Shown here: positions 35,717-44,617 of the stretch, in pieces
Numbering within the stretch: the first letter of the stretch is position 1
How the letters are laid out: every line of letters begins with the position of its first letter
Assembly: GCF_015207655.1 (NCBI RefSeq)
Contig: NZ_JADEWN010000009.1
Coordinates: forward strand, 57,288 to 121,287
Length of the DNA stretch: 64,000 nt
Direction: 5' to 3'
DNA from: Gloeocapsopsis crepidinum LEGE 06123
GTDB lineage: Bacteria; Cyanobacteriota; Cyanobacteriia; Cyanobacteriales; Chroococcidiopsidaceae
The notes under the pieces: model-generated
Databases searched by the model: none
What the model saw: the letters and a program-made list of their open reading frames with translations, nothing else
What the model was told of the DNA's origin: nothing
Position numbers and translations under genes: made by a program

Positions 35717-36748
35717 ATGGTGCAACCTCAAACGCAACAGCGAAACGACACTTTATTGCGCGTGCGCGACCTTAAAGTACATTTTCCGATTCTACGCGGG
35801 TTACTCCAACGACAAGTAGGGGCGGTAAAAGCCGTCGATGGGCTATCTTTTGATATCAAACGCGGCGAAACTTTGGGCTTGGTAGGAGAATCTGGATGCG
35901 GTAAAAGTACGACAGGACGCGCGATTCTGCAAATCGAACAACCAAGTGCAGGACAGGTTTATTTTGAGGAAACTGAACTGACGGCATTATCCGGCGAACC
36001 GTTACGCCAAATGCGCCGACGGATGCAAATGGTTTTCCAAGATCCATATGCATCGCTCAATCCCCGCATGACGATTGGTGATGTGATTAGCGAACCACTG
36101 GAAATTTTTGGTTTAGCCGCAGGGCGCGAGAAACAAGCGCGAGTTCAGTACCTTTTAGCAGTCGTCGGCTTAAGTCCAGAGTTTACTTATCGTTATCCGC
36201 ACGAATTTTCTGGGGGACAACGCCAAAGAGTTGCGATCGCACGGGCGTTAGCTGTTAACCCTGATTTTTTAGTATGTGATGAACCAATCGCCGCATTAGA
36301 TGTCTCGGTTCAAGCGCAAGTCATTAATTTAGTGCAGTCACTCCAACGCGAATTAGGACTTACTTATTTGTTTATTGCGCACGATCTGAGCGTTGTTCGG
36401 CATATCTCGGATCGCATTGCGGTGATGTATCTTGGTAAAATTGTCGAACTTGCCGATCGCGTATCGCTATACGAGAATCCGCTGCATCCGTATACGCAAG
36501 CTTTACTCTCTGCAATTCCGATTCCCGATCCTACTGTAGAAGCAAAGCGCCAGCGAATTGTTTTAGAAGGCGATGTTCCTAGTCCGACAAATCCTCCGAG
36601 TGGCTGTCGTTTCCACACGCGCTGTCCTTGGGCAATTGAACGCTGTCATCAAATAGAACCAGAATTTCGCGATGTAGGCGATGGGCACTATGTCGCGTGT
36701 CATCTTGTTGATGCATTGGGGAAATTCGATCCGGCGCTTGGCGACTGA
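35717..36748 (+). CDS. Peptide ABC transporter ATPase (DppF-like)
   Basis: A 343-residue ATPase with Walker A GESGCGKS, signature [16 protein letters not shown], Walker [14 protein letters not shown] and C-terminal [15 protein letters not shown]. The long N-terminus ([20 protein letters not shown]) is typical of the DppF/OppF type. Its last codons (Gly-Asp-stop) lie inside the first palindrome of an intergenic repeat element, so the gene end has been shaped by that element. Confidence 0.93.
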   Translation: MVQPQTQQRNDTLLRVRDLKVHFPILRGLLQRQVGAVKAVDGLSFDIKRGETLGLVGESGCGKSTTGRAILQIEQPSAGQVYFEETELTALSGEPLRQMRRRMQMVFQDPYASLNPRMTIGDVISEPLEIFGLAAGREKQARVQYLLAVVGLSPEFTYRYPHEFSGGQRQRVAIARALAVNPDFLVCDEPIAALDVSVQAQVINLVQSLQRELGLTYLFIAHDLSVVRHISDRIAVMYLGKIVELADRVSLYENPLHPYTQALLSAIPIPDPTVEAKRQRIVLEGDVPSPTNPPSGCRFHTRCPWAIERCHQIEPEFRDVGDGHYVACHLVDALGKFDPALGD

Positions 36749-36786
36749 AGTCGCAGCTACATAAACTAAGTCCACCTTCGTGGACT
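36741..36786 (+). repeat. Two-hairpin intergenic element, copy b
   Basis: GCGACT-GA-AGTCGC (36741-36754), 14-nt spacer (36755-36768), then AGTCCAC-CTTC-GTGGACT (36769-36786). The same geometry with different but complementary stem bases is seen at 40695-40739 (plus) and 40783-40828 (minus). It overlaps the 3' end of the DppF-like gene. Confidence 0.8.
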
Positions 36787-36800
36787 CATAAGAAAATTAG

Positions 36801-36820
36801 AAACCTGTGAAGGCAGGTTT
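36801..36820. terminator. Bidirectional terminator between importer operon and asnB
   Basis: AAACCTG (36801-36807) and CAGGTTT (36814-36820) form a 7-bp stem with a 6-nt loop, ending TTTT on plus and preceded by A/T-rich sequence serving the minus direction. Located 16 bp before the convergent asnB stop. Confidence 0.6.
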
Positions 36821-36835
36821 TGTCAGTTTCAACTG

Positions 36836-38872
36836 CTAAGCTACCACAACAAGTTGATCTTTAGCATACCAACCGCGTTCTTGAGCGCGATCGCGTGCTA
36901 CTACAGGAACATCGTTGCCGACAAAATGCTTGTGCAGCATTTGCACGCTGAGCATATGATTAATAATCGCATCGAGTTGCACTCGGTCTGACACTGGTGT
37001 ATTTGCATCGCTGTGACGTTGCAGAATCTTTTGTACGCCTGCAACATCGAGTAACCCTGCTTCTTCGATCGCTTGTTTTGATAAATAAGTTGCCGATAAC
37101 GCCTGCATCGCCCGTTGTTTAACCGGATCGGTATGCGATGGTGGAGCCATGAACGCAAACTTTTGTCGCTCGTAAAGTGCTTTTGGTAAAAGCTCGCGCA
37201 TTGTTTCGCGTAGGATATATTTATCTTTACGTCCCCGTAAGCGCATATTTTGCGGTAGCGTGACGGCGAATTCGACTAAGGGATGATCGAGAAACGGCGG
37301 ACGTGCTTCCATCGAGTTTGCCATATCGACGCGATCGCCTGCCCAGCCGAGAACTTGTGACTCAAACTGAGTTTTTATCCATATATATTGCACTTTGTCA
37401 AGGGGATGACGTCCCTCAATTTGGTCAGCATCAAGGGCATTGGCAACAGCTTCCCCTGGCGAGTAATTTTGCAGTGCAGCACGGCGATCGGGATGAAGTA
37501 AACTCGGAACATAGGCAGATGCGGATAACCACGATTGCAGGCAACTTGGCGTAAAGCCCACTAAGCTTGTGAGTGCTGGATCGTCTAAAGCTTTTTCCGC
37601 TAAGAGATTGCCTTTAAACAGGCGATTACTTTCTGCCAGCCAATCTTCCAAATCGGCGCGTTCTTCCGGTGAGGCATCATCCATACCGTGCAAAATCATA
37701 TCAAGTCGCAGTTGCGGATACCCAGCAAACAGTTCATCCGATCCTTCCCCCGTAACAACCACTTTGTAACCGGCTTTGTTGACGTGTTCGCTCATCAACA
37801 ACTTAGCAACAGTAAAAGTGTTATAAATACTGCGTTCTGTGTGCCATAGCGTACGGGCAAAGTGGTCGTAAAGCTGATTGCCATCGACCATCAAGACATC
37901 TTGGTCTGCACCTGTTGCTTGCGCCATTTCGCGGGCGATCGCAGTTTCGTCGTAGTCGCGATCGTCAAATCCAATCGTAAAGGCTTTGACAGGTGATTGC
38001 TGACTTGCAGCGGCAATACCCATAATCGTACACGAGTCGATACCGCCAGATAAGTAACACGCTACAGGAACATCAGCTTCAAGTCGCAATTGGACAGCTT
38101 CAATAAAACGGCTGCGTAGTTCTTCGATGTACTCTTCATCTGCTAATCTTGCTCCGCGTTCAGATTGACGCGGGAAGTTCAAATCCCAGTATTGTTTGGT
38201 TTTAACCTGTAGTTGTCCATCATGACGCTCAACAATGACCATTTGCCCAGGTTCAACTGCGTAAATTCCCTCAAATGCCGATGTTCCTGGTACAATCAAT
38301 TGCATCAGTTGATGATAAAGTCCTTCAGAGGAAAAGCGGCGCTGGACTGCTGGATGTGCAAGTAGTACTTTAATTTCTGAACCAAAGACTAGACCTTCGG
38401 GCGTCATTGTCCAATACAAAGGTTTGACACCAAAGCGATCGCGCACTAGCGTCAGTCGATCTTTGGAACGTTCGTAAAGCGCAAAGGCAAACTCGCCGCG
38501 TAGATGTGGTAACGCACCTTCTAACCCGTAGCGATCTGTTAAGTGCATTGTCAGTTCCGTATCGCTCTTGCTGCGAAAGCGATAACCCAGCGAAGTCAGT
38601 TCGGCACGGATGCGCTTGTAGTCGTAAAACTCGCCATTGTGGGCAATCATGTACTGCCCGTCGGCGGAAACAAACGGCTGACGTCCGCGTTCTGGATTGA
38701 GGTCGATAATTGATAATCGGGCATGGGTGAAGCCAACACCGCAATCGCTCATAATTTTGACACCGAATCCATCTGGACCGCGATGATACTGAATTGCCGC
38801 CATCGCCACTAGAAAATCTGGATTCACGGGACGAGCCGGATCGTGGTGCATGACGCCACCAATACCGCACAT
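36836..38872 (-). CDS. asnB: Asparagine synthetase (glutamine-hydrolysing)
   Basis: A 678-residue class II amidotransferase. The N-terminus MCGIGGV supplies the catalytic Cys2; RGPDGFG, RLSIIDL and NGEFYDY follow. The synthetase domain has the PP-loop LSGGIDS (275-280), FTIGFDDRDYDE and GEGSDELFAGYPQ. It makes asparagine from aspartate, ATP and glutamine. It is longer than E. coli AsnB (554), closer to Bacillus-type enzymes. It is convergent with the importer and divergent from a DUF1028 gene. Confidence 0.93.
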   Translation of the reverse strand: MCGIGGVMHHDPARPVNPDFLVAMAAIQYHRGPDGFGVKIMSDCGVGFTHARLSIIDLNPERGRQPFVSADGQYMIAHNGEFYDYKRIRAELTSLGYRFRSKSDTELTMHLTDRYGLEGALPHLRGEFAFALYERSKDRLTLVRDRFGVKPLYWTMTPEGLVFGSEIKVLLAHPAVQRRFSSEGLYHQLMQLIVPGTSAFEGIYAVEPGQMVIVERHDGQLQVKTKQYWDLNFPRQSERGARLADEEYIEELRSRFIEAVQLRLEADVPVACYLSGGIDSCTIMGIAAASQQSPVKAFTIGFDDRDYDETAIAREMAQATGADQDVLMVDGNQLYDHFARTLWHTERSIYNTFTVAKLLMSEHVNKAGYKVVVTGEGSDELFAGYPQLRLDMILHGMDDASPEERADLEDWLAESNRLFKGNLLAEKALDDPALTSLVGFTPSCLQSWLSASAYVPSLLHPDRRAALQNYSPGEAVANALDADQIEGRHPLDKVQYIWIKTQFESQVLGWAGDRVDMANSMEARPPFLDHPLVEFAVTLPQNMRLRGRKDKYILRETMRELLPKALYERQKFAFMAPPSHTDPVKQRAMQALSATYLSKQAIEEAGLLDVAGVQKILQRHSDANTPVSDRVQLDAIINHMLSVQMLHKHFVGNDVPVVARDRAQERGWYAKDQLVVVA

Positions 38873-39060
38873 AACAATACCTTGGCTTACAACATGAGAT
38901 AACTGCTCTTATTCAGCAACAATTTAATTCAGATTGCAGCTGATGTTAGCAATGCGAGATTCTTGGGAATAGTTAAATACACGACAGTACACACCAGTAC
39001 ATAAATGATATAGAAAAATAATGTTTCTATACAGGACTCATTAGGTAAATACAGGGAATC

Positions 39061-39834
39061 ATGACATTCTCAATTGTGGCTTGGGATTCAACAACGCAAA
39101 TGACAGGGGTTGCAGTCGCAACAAAGCATCTAGCAGTAGGGGCATTAGTGCCTCATGCCAAAGCAACAATTGGGGCGATCGCAACTCAAGCACAAACCAA
39201 CCCGCTGTTGGGAATTGGGGGTATTCAATTACTAGAACAACGAGCAATTAGCGAAGGGACTCTTGACGAAATTTCTGTCGAAGATATTATTTACCTGTTG
39301 CTTAAAGACGACAAAGATCGCGACCATCGGCAATTACATTTAGTCGATCATAACGGTCACACTGCGGCTTGGACGGGGAAAGAGTGCATCGATTGGGCAG
39401 GACATTTTACGTTTCCCTACTTCTCGGTAGCTGGTAATATGCTTGTCGGCGAACAAACCTTGCTGGCAATGGCAGAAGCATATCAGGCAAAAGAAGGTAT
39501 GGAGTTTTCTGAACGGTTACTGCAAGCTTTAGAAGCTGGGGAAGCTGCGGGTGGTGATAAACGGGGTCGTCAATCGGCAGCTATTTATGTTGTCAATCAA
39601 GATGTCTATCCTTATCTCGATCTGCGCGTCGATCACCATAACAACCCGATTGCGGAACTACGCTATTTATTTGAAGAATCGCGCAAGGACTACTATCAGA
39701 TGTTTCGGCAGACAATGCCCACACGACATCCTCGGACTACAGAAGCTATTAGTTTAAATCCTGCACCTTGGTCTTCTACTAAAGCACAACAACAAAAGAG
39801 TGTTAGCGCTACCGATGCACCGTTATCTGCTTGA
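39061..39834 (+). CDS. DUF1028 Ntn-hydrolase-like protein
   Basis: A 257-residue protein starting MTFSIVAWDSTTQMTGVAVA then TKHLAVGALVPHAKATIGAI, ATQAQTNPLLG: the DUF1028 signature, placed in the Ntn-hydrolase superfamily. The internal segment FPYFSVAGNMLVGEQTLLAM and GEAAGGDKRGRQSAA are also typical. Activity is unproven for the family. Location beside a peptide importer and asparagine synthetase suggests processing of imported peptides or amides. Confidence 0.88.
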   Translation: MTFSIVAWDSTTQMTGVAVATKHLAVGALVPHAKATIGAIATQAQTNPLLGIGGIQLLEQRAISEGTLDEISVEDIIYLLLKDDKDRDHRQLHLVDHNGHTAAWTGKECIDWAGHFTFPYFSVAGNMLVGEQTLLAMAEAYQAKEGMEFSERLLQALEAGEAAGGDKRGRQSAAIYVVNQDVYPYLDLRVDHHNNPIAELRYLFEESRKDYYQMFRQTMPTRHPRTTEAISLNPAPWSSTKAQQQKSVSATDAPLSA

Positions 39835-39850
39835 TTTCTCGATTTTATCT

Positions 39851-40069
39851 TTATTCTCTGAGGCAACGCAAGCAAAGAGGAAAAACTAAAATCAGCACAA
39901 GTGCTTCTATTGGCAGTTGAAACTGCAAGGGGGTTAGGGCAAACCCCCACACAATGAAGATTGCGCCTGATATTGCTGTTGCTAGGCGATAGACATCGTC
40001 TTTGAATTTTAGACTTATCCAGACGAGTCCGATACCAACTACTAAAAAGATCAAGTGAGTTAAAGGCAT
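39851..40069 (-). CDS. Small two-helix membrane protein (72 aa)
   Basis: Two clear hydrophobic spans (residues 4-20 and about 32-66 in two parts), with KFKDDVYR between them; no recognised family. Codon use and the clean Met start facing away from the DUF1499 gene support a real gene, but there is no homology evidence here. Confidence 0.55.
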   Translation of the reverse strand: MPLTHLIFLVVGIGLVWISLKFKDDVYRLATAISGAIFIVWGFALTPLQFQLPIEALVLILVFPLCLRCLRE

Positions 40070-40160
40070 ATTGTCTATATGTAGAGATCAGGGGGACTAC
40101 ACTAGCAAAGAACAGTACAATCGTCTTTGGTTAATGCCAAATGCAATAAGGTTTGAAATC

Positions 40161-40679
40161 ATGTCAACAGTTGAGACAAAATCAAGTTCTGTATTCCAAC
40201 GAGTTCTTTTTACCTTCATTGCATTACTTTTCGTCACTATCTGTGCATTAGGTACAAAAATTGCCTTTTCTGGAGAACCGCAATTATTTGCTGGAACGCG
40301 CCCTGATAACATTGGTGTTCATGCTGGTCAATTAGCACCTTGTCCTAGTACTCCTAACTGTGTCAATAGTCAAAGCCAGGATGCAGCACATCAAATTTTA
40401 CCTTTAACTTACAACTCAACTGATCAAGCGGCAATGGCTCACCTCAAAACAGTGCTGCAATCTTTTCGACGCGTAAAAGCGATCGCCCAAACAGAAGATT
40501 ACATTTATAGCGAATTTACAATTCCTGTTGTTGGATTTGTTGATGATGTTGAATTTCTGCTTGACAAAAATGCCAAAGTGATTCATGTTCGTTCAGCTTC
40601 GCGGTTAGGCGAGGGCGATTTGGGAGTCAATCGGCGTCGAGTTGAAACTATAAGAGCTAAATTCAGCGAATCTGTATAA
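40161..40679 (+). CDS. DUF1499 exported protein
   Basis: From MSTVETKSS it is 172 residues with one N-terminal membrane anchor (VLFTFIALLFVTICALGTKIAF, shown in part) and a DUF1499 domain: LAPCPSTPNCVNSQ, RRVKAIAQTEDYIYSEFTIP and GFVDDVEFLLD, ending SASRLGEGDLGVNRRRVETI. An in-frame start 90 bp upstream would add a non-hydrophobic leader and is less likely. Function unknown. Confidence 0.85.
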   Translation: MSTVETKSSSVFQRVLFTFIALLFVTICALGTKIAFSGEPQLFAGTRPDNIGVHAGQLAPCPSTPNCVNSQSQDAAHQILPLTYNSTDQAAMAHLKTVLQSFRRVKAIAQTEDYIYSEFTIPVVGFVDDVEFLLDKNAKVIHVRSASRLGEGDLGVNRRRVETIRAKFSESV

Positions 40680-40694
40680 ATAGCGGATGCCCTA

Positions 40695-40739
40695 CGACTG
40701 AAGTCGGGGCTATTTAAACCAAGTGTGCCTCCGCACACT
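40695..40739 (+). repeat. Two-hairpin intergenic element, copy c
   Basis: CGACT-GA-AGTCG (40695-40706), then a 14-nt spacer (after one unpaired position), then AGTGTGC-CTCC-GCACACT (40722-40739). Compared with copy b, two stem positions changed on both arms, keeping full pairing. Confidence 0.8.
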
Positions 40740-40782
40740 AGAGTTAAAAGTGTTGAGGGAATAAAACTATAGCTTGTTAGCT

Positions 40783-40828
40783 AGTCCACGCAGGTGGACT
40801 TTGTTTGTTTAGCCGCGAATTTATTCGC
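40783..40828 (-). repeat. Two-hairpin intergenic element, copy d (inverted)
   Basis: On the minus strand GCGAAT-AA-ATTCGC (40828-40815), 14-nt spacer, then AGTCCAC-CTGC-GTGGACT (40800-40783). It faces copy c, 43 bp away, so copies c and d form a head-on pair between the convergent DUF1499 and aldehyde dehydrogenase genes. Confidence 0.8.
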
Positions 40829-40851
40829 TCATGCCGACAATTTAGCCAAGG

Positions 40852-42330
40852 CTAAAATTGTCTTGACCAATCTTGAAACCAACGCTCAACAACAACTTTC
40901 GTTTGGGTAAAAAATTCAACGGCGTGATGTCCTTGTCCGTGCAAATCGCCAAAGAAACTTTCCTTCCAGCCGCTAAAAGGGAAGAAAGCCATCGGTGCAG
41001 CAACGCCAATGTTAATTCCAAGATTACCAACTTCAGCTTCGTAGCGAAATTTCCGTGCAGCAGCCCCACTTGAGGTAAATAAACACGCCATATTACCGTA
41101 TTGACCGCTGTTTACAAAAGCGATCGCATCATCAACTGTATCGAGATGAATTAATCCTAATACAGGACCAAAAACTTCAGTCTGGGCAATTGTACTGGTA
41201 GGCTCGATATTCTCAAGTAGCGTTGGTCGAATAAAATAACCTTTAGGATAGTCAGTAATTTTTGTTTGCCGACCATCAACAAGCGGCGTTGCACCCTCAG
41301 CGATTCCCTGCTGAATCAATTGTTCTATTCTGGCTTGACTTTCATCTGTAATGACAGGTCCCATTTGTACGCCTTGATCCAATCCGTAACCAACAACGCG
41401 AGTAGACGCCGCCTCGGCGATCGCTGCGGTAAATGTTTGACGTGCTTCTCCAACTGTCACCGCTAAGGAAGCTGCTAAACAACGTTGTCCAGCGCAACCG
41501 AAGGCACTATCAGCAACAATACGAGTTGTCATTGCCATATCAGCATCAGGTAGTACAATGACCGGATTTTTAGCACCACCTTGACATTGAGCGCGTTTAC
41601 CATTTGCTGTCGCCCGACTATAAACATAACGCGCTACAGGAGTCGAACCGACAAAGCTAATTGCACGAATTGCTGGATGATCGAGAATTGCATCGACCAC
41701 TTCTTTAGCGCCATTAACGAGATTGACAACTCCTTTTGGTAATCCTGTTTGTGCCAAAAGCTGCATCACTTTTTGCATCGTTAGTGGCACTTTCTCGGAG
41801 GGTTTAATAATGTACGTGTTACCACAGGCGATCGCATACGGCATAAACCAAAAGGGAATCATCCCTGGAAAGTTAAATGGCGCAATAACTGCTGCAACTC
41901 CTACAGGTTGTCGAATTAAAATTTCATCAATCCCTTTAGCGATATCTTCCGAGTTGTAGCCTTGCATCAAAATTGGAATTCCGCAGGCAACTTCTACATT
42001 TTCAATTGCCCGTTGCAGTTCCCCTTTTGATTCTGCTAAAGTCTTACCGCACTCTTGTGTAATTGTTGTTGCTAAGTCCTCAAAGTTCTCTTCTAACAGT
42101 GCTTTAAGTTTAAATAAATACTGCACTCGTTCCCCAGGCGGAGTGCGCCGCCAGATGCCAAATGCTGTGGCTGCGGCTTTTGCTGCTTGTTCTACGTCTG
42201 CTGCTATTCCTATGGGAACCTTAGCCAGTATTTCTGCTGTTGCAGGATTAGTTACATCCAAATACGTAGTAGCACTAGACTCACACCATTCGCCATTAAT
42301 GTAGTTTTGGAGAACAGTGGCACTACTCAT
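40852..42330 (-). CDS. mmsA: CoA-acylating methylmalonate-semialdehyde dehydrogenase family
   Basis: A 492-residue aldehyde dehydrogenase. The catalytic cysteine is C284 in [12 protein letters not shown]. The usual ALDH general base (ELGGK) is replaced by CQGGAKN, the hallmark of the CoA-dependent methylmalonate-semialdehyde dehydrogenase subgroup. It converts (methyl)malonate semialdehyde to propionyl- or acetyl-CoA in valine, inositol or beta-alanine breakdown. No partner catabolic genes adjoin it, so its physiological substrate here is unclear. Confidence 0.9.
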   Translation of the reverse strand: MSSATVLQNYINGEWCESSATTYLDVTNPATAEILAKVPIGIAADVEQAAKAAATAFGIWRRTPPGERVQYLFKLKALLEENFEDLATTITQECGKTLAESKGELQRAIENVEVACGIPILMQGYNSEDIAKGIDEILIRQPVGVAAVIAPFNFPGMIPFWFMPYAIACGNTYIIKPSEKVPLTMQKVMQLLAQTGLPKGVVNLVNGAKEVVDAILDHPAIRAISFVGSTPVARYVYSRATANGKRAQCQGGAKNPVIVLPDADMAMTTRIVADSAFGCAGQRCLAASLAVTVGEARQTFTAAIAEAASTRVVGYGLDQGVQMGPVITDESQARIEQLIQQGIAEGATPLVDGRQTKITDYPKGYFIRPTLLENIEPTSTIAQTEVFGPVLGLIHLDTVDDAIAFVNSGQYGNMACLFTSSGAAARKFRYEAEVGNLGINIGVAAPMAFFPFSGWKESFFGDLHGQGHHAVEFFTQTKVVVERWFQDWSRQF

Positions 42331-42761
42331 AATAATTTACTCTGATACTAAACTCTATTCATTATCGGGGTAATGATTGACAATTTCTTGGAAATTTGAG
42401 TGCTTGGCGCATAAATTCGCAGCTAAACAAACCTCATCCACCAATTTAGAGTTATGAGTCGTGAAGTGTTGAGTGTTGAGTTTAAGAGAGTCGTGAAGTG
42501 TTAAGTTAAGAATGCCATCAAGGTCTTCTCATAACTCATAATTCAAAATTCAAAATTCAAAACTTAAAATAAATGCCTCCAGCACACTGCACAAACACAA
42601 TTTAGAACTCAAAACTCAACACTTCACGACTCTTAACACTTTGTTTAGGTAGTACCGACTTCAATCGCGGGGCATCTGTGATTCATAGCCCTAGCTAGCT
42701 GAATCAATTAATCTAAAGTTTAAACTAAACAGGGATGCTAGTTATAGCATCCCTAGTATGA
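42331..42761. repeat. 431-bp repeat-filled intergenic region with 19-bp inverted repeat
   Basis: Holds a degraded two-hairpin element (42407-42450, with the 14-nt spacer kept), AACTCAA-family repeats, and a perfect 19-bp inverted repeat, GAGTCGTGAAGTGTTGAGT at 42456-42474 and its inverse at 42614-42632. A third GTCGTGAAGTGTT lies at 42490. A CCGACTTCAATCG...GGGCATCTG fragment (42657-42682) is related to 9296-9325. No gene is visible. Confidence 0.65.
42731..42754 (-). terminator. Terminator of the RemA-like gene
   Basis: AGGGATGCTA (42731-42740) and TAGCATCCCT (42745-42754) form a perfect 10-bp stem with a 4-nt loop, 7 bp past the stop on the minus strand; TGTTTAGTTTAAAC follows. The gene is read into it, so it is most likely a Rho-independent terminator. 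Confidence 0.7.
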
Positions 42762-43118
42762 CTACTCTTCTACAACCTCGCGAATTCGCTGTTCTAAGCG
42801 TTCTAAGTCAAGTCCACCCTCGTCACGAGCAATTCTACGTACTGTTGGATTAACATTACTTAAATCCATAAGTAAATCGTGTAGAATCTCCTGCTGTTGA
42901 CGTGATTGAGTGACTTCACGCGGTTCTTGCACTAAGTCGCGGACGATTGAGTCTTCAGCACGAGAAGCAACAATAGGATCTGTTTGTCCTTGGAGATGTA
43001 TAAACGTACGTCGTCCTGGTCCGCGTTCTTCTTCAATAGGAATAACTGCTGTTACTTGATCCGATCGCACGTATTTTCCAAAGCCAAGATGTACTAATAC
43101 TGATGATTGTATTCTCAT
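42762..43118 (-). CDS. RemA/DUF370-like protein with C-terminal helical extension
   Basis: A 118-residue protein. Residues 1 to about 65 (VLVHLGFGKYVRSDQVTAVI, RGPGRRTFIHLQG, IVASRAEDSIVRDLV) resemble the RemA/DUF370 fold, in which NxGFGxxVxxxxIxAI precedes R.......V strands. The remainder (QQQEILHDLLMDLSNVNP to EQRIREVVEE) is a helical, probably coiled-coil tail absent from Bacillus RemA, a DNA-binding matrix regulator. Assignment is by pattern only. Confidence 0.6.
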   Translation of the reverse strand: MRIQSSVLVHLGFGKYVRSDQVTAVIPIEEERGPGRRTFIHLQGQTDPIVASRAEDSIVRDLVQEPREVTQSRQQQEILHDLLMDLSNVNPTVRRIARDEGGLDLERLEQRIREVVEE

Positions 43119-43421
43119 TTAATTTAATCAAATAATCTTTCTTTCACATATATCTATTATCCTTCAATAAAACTTTACTTTAAAACGATAACTGGAGCGG
43201 TTTTTACACATATTTATAGCGCGTTTTCCCTACAAAATTTTGAATAGATTATTCGCAAAAAGAGGAGGGTTTCATTTAGGTTTATATACAGCTAATTATT
43301 AATTTGTAAATTGAAGATTATGTATAGAAAAATTAGTTCTATACGTATTACTTTGCCTTTGTTCTTCAATTCTTTAATTTGATAGTGAAAATGTACTGAA
43401 TGACAAGAGTTTAGAACAACA
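43119..43421. other. 303-bp AT-rich gap
   Basis: Very AT-rich, no gene or strong hairpin seen; probably the promoter region of the RemA-like gene. Confidence 0.5.
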
Positions 43422-43919
43422 CTATTTACTAGATATCGCTAAAATTTGAGATACAAATCTTTCTGGATGTTCTGGAGTAACAATAATTGTGCGATCGCGC
43501 AACTTCAGAACTACTGCTTTACTCGGATCTGTCGCATAAGCTTGGTAATTGCCCAATTTCCGGTTGTAGAACTTTCCAGAGTAACTAAATAACCCACCAT
43601 TTCCCCACTTACGTAGCGAGTTTCGCATTGCTTGTGGATTTACCTCAGCGGCAGTTAAGTTCCTTAAATCAATTTTTGTGTTCCAACCAATGCGCTGAAT
43701 ATAAAGTGTATCGTCGGCGATCGCATAGCCACGAATACTGAAGAATACAGACGTCAACAGAATCACCAAAGGAATCACAACCATCGCCACTATCCATGCA
43801 ATATCACTACGAGGACCACTCAACAGCCCAACTAGAATAACTCCCAGCAGCAGTGCAGAAATTACCGTGGTGATAGCAATAAGCGATATCGCCCAAGGCG
43901 CCTTAAATACTTCATTCAT
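43422..43919 (-). CDS. PH-domain membrane protein
   Basis: A 165-residue protein with two N-terminal hydrophobic helices (residues about 10-35 and 40-65) and a bacterial PH-like domain: YAIADDTLYIQRIGWNTKID, LRNLTAAEVNP, and AVVLKLRDRTIIVTPEHPER. The last part is the usual 'r.vvitP.dpe.F' ending. Function unknown. It lies 9 bp downstream of mobA on the same strand. Confidence 0.82.
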   Translation of the reverse strand: MNEVFKAPWAISLIAITTVISALLLGVILVGLLSGPRSDIAWIVAMVVIPLVILLTSVFFSIRGYAIADDTLYIQRIGWNTKIDLRNLTAAEVNPQAMRNSLRKWGNGGLFSYSGKFYNRKLGNYQAYATDPSKAVVLKLRDRTIIVTPEHPERFVSQILAISSK

Positions 43920-43928
43920 GCTTCTCTC

Positions 43929-44600
43929 CTATGACTGTTTATCATCGATGACAAAAGCTAAGTCATCCGGTGTATTGCAGTTAAAGAGCATTTCCGTTGC
44001 TGATAAAGGTAAAACGCGTACAGGGTGTTGCGCTAACCAAGCTTGAAACGATCGCCCTCCTTGGGCAATAAAATCATTTAACAGAGGTAAACAACTACGG
44101 CGGTAGAAGCCGCATAAAGGTTCCCAGCCTTTTGCATGACGAGGTAAAGCAGCGATCGCATTTTGAGGAATAGTTTCTAGTTCTCTTGCCCAGTCTTGTA
44201 ACACTTCGACTTGCAATTTTGGTAAATCGCAAGCCAGTAACAAAATCCAATCAGTTTGCACGACAGCGAGTCCTTGAGCGAACCCAACTAATGGACCATG
44301 CGGTAACGGTAAAGTTATTTTGGTTGAAGACGAGTTACCTACAGTTTCTTGAGGCAGCGGTACTTCACGAACAAATTGGCAATGCTTGAAAGATAAATGC
44401 TGATAGTTTTCTGGTGTTGGTGTCACCACATAAACTGCGTTGCATAAAGTACCAGCAATATCACAGATTAATTGCAACAACGGGACACCCTGAATGAGGA
44501 TCAAGGCTTTATCTTTACCCATGCGCGAACTTTTCCCACCAGCTAAGACAATTGCGCTTAGCTTCGATGATTTTAAGTTGGAATCAACATTATCCGCCAT
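43929..44600 (-). CDS. mobA: Molybdenum cofactor guanylyltransferase
   Basis: A 223-residue nucleotidyltransferase with the MobA motif LAGGKSSRMGKDKALI (residues about 19-34), LLLACDLPKLQ and the late CNTPDDL. It attaches GMP to molybdopterin, forming the MGD cofactor (needed, for example, by cyanobacterial nitrate reductase). No other moa/moe genes adjoin. Confidence 0.92.
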   Translation of the reverse strand: MADNVDSNLKSSKLSAIVLAGGKSSRMGKDKALILIQGVPLLQLICDIAGTLCNAVYVVTPTPENYQHLSFKHCQFVREVPLPQETVGNSSSTKITLPLPHGPLVGFAQGLAVVQTDWILLLACDLPKLQVEVLQDWARELETIPQNAIAALPRHAKGWEPLCGFYRRSCLPLLNDFIAQGGRSFQAWLAQHPVRVLPLSATEMLFNCNTPDDLAFVIDDKQS

Positions 44601-44617
44601 CGATTTAATGGATTATT

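Noticed and set aside
38370..38870. 166-codon minus-strand frame
   Set aside because: Frame-shifted shadow of asnB, Arg-rich and without family resemblance.
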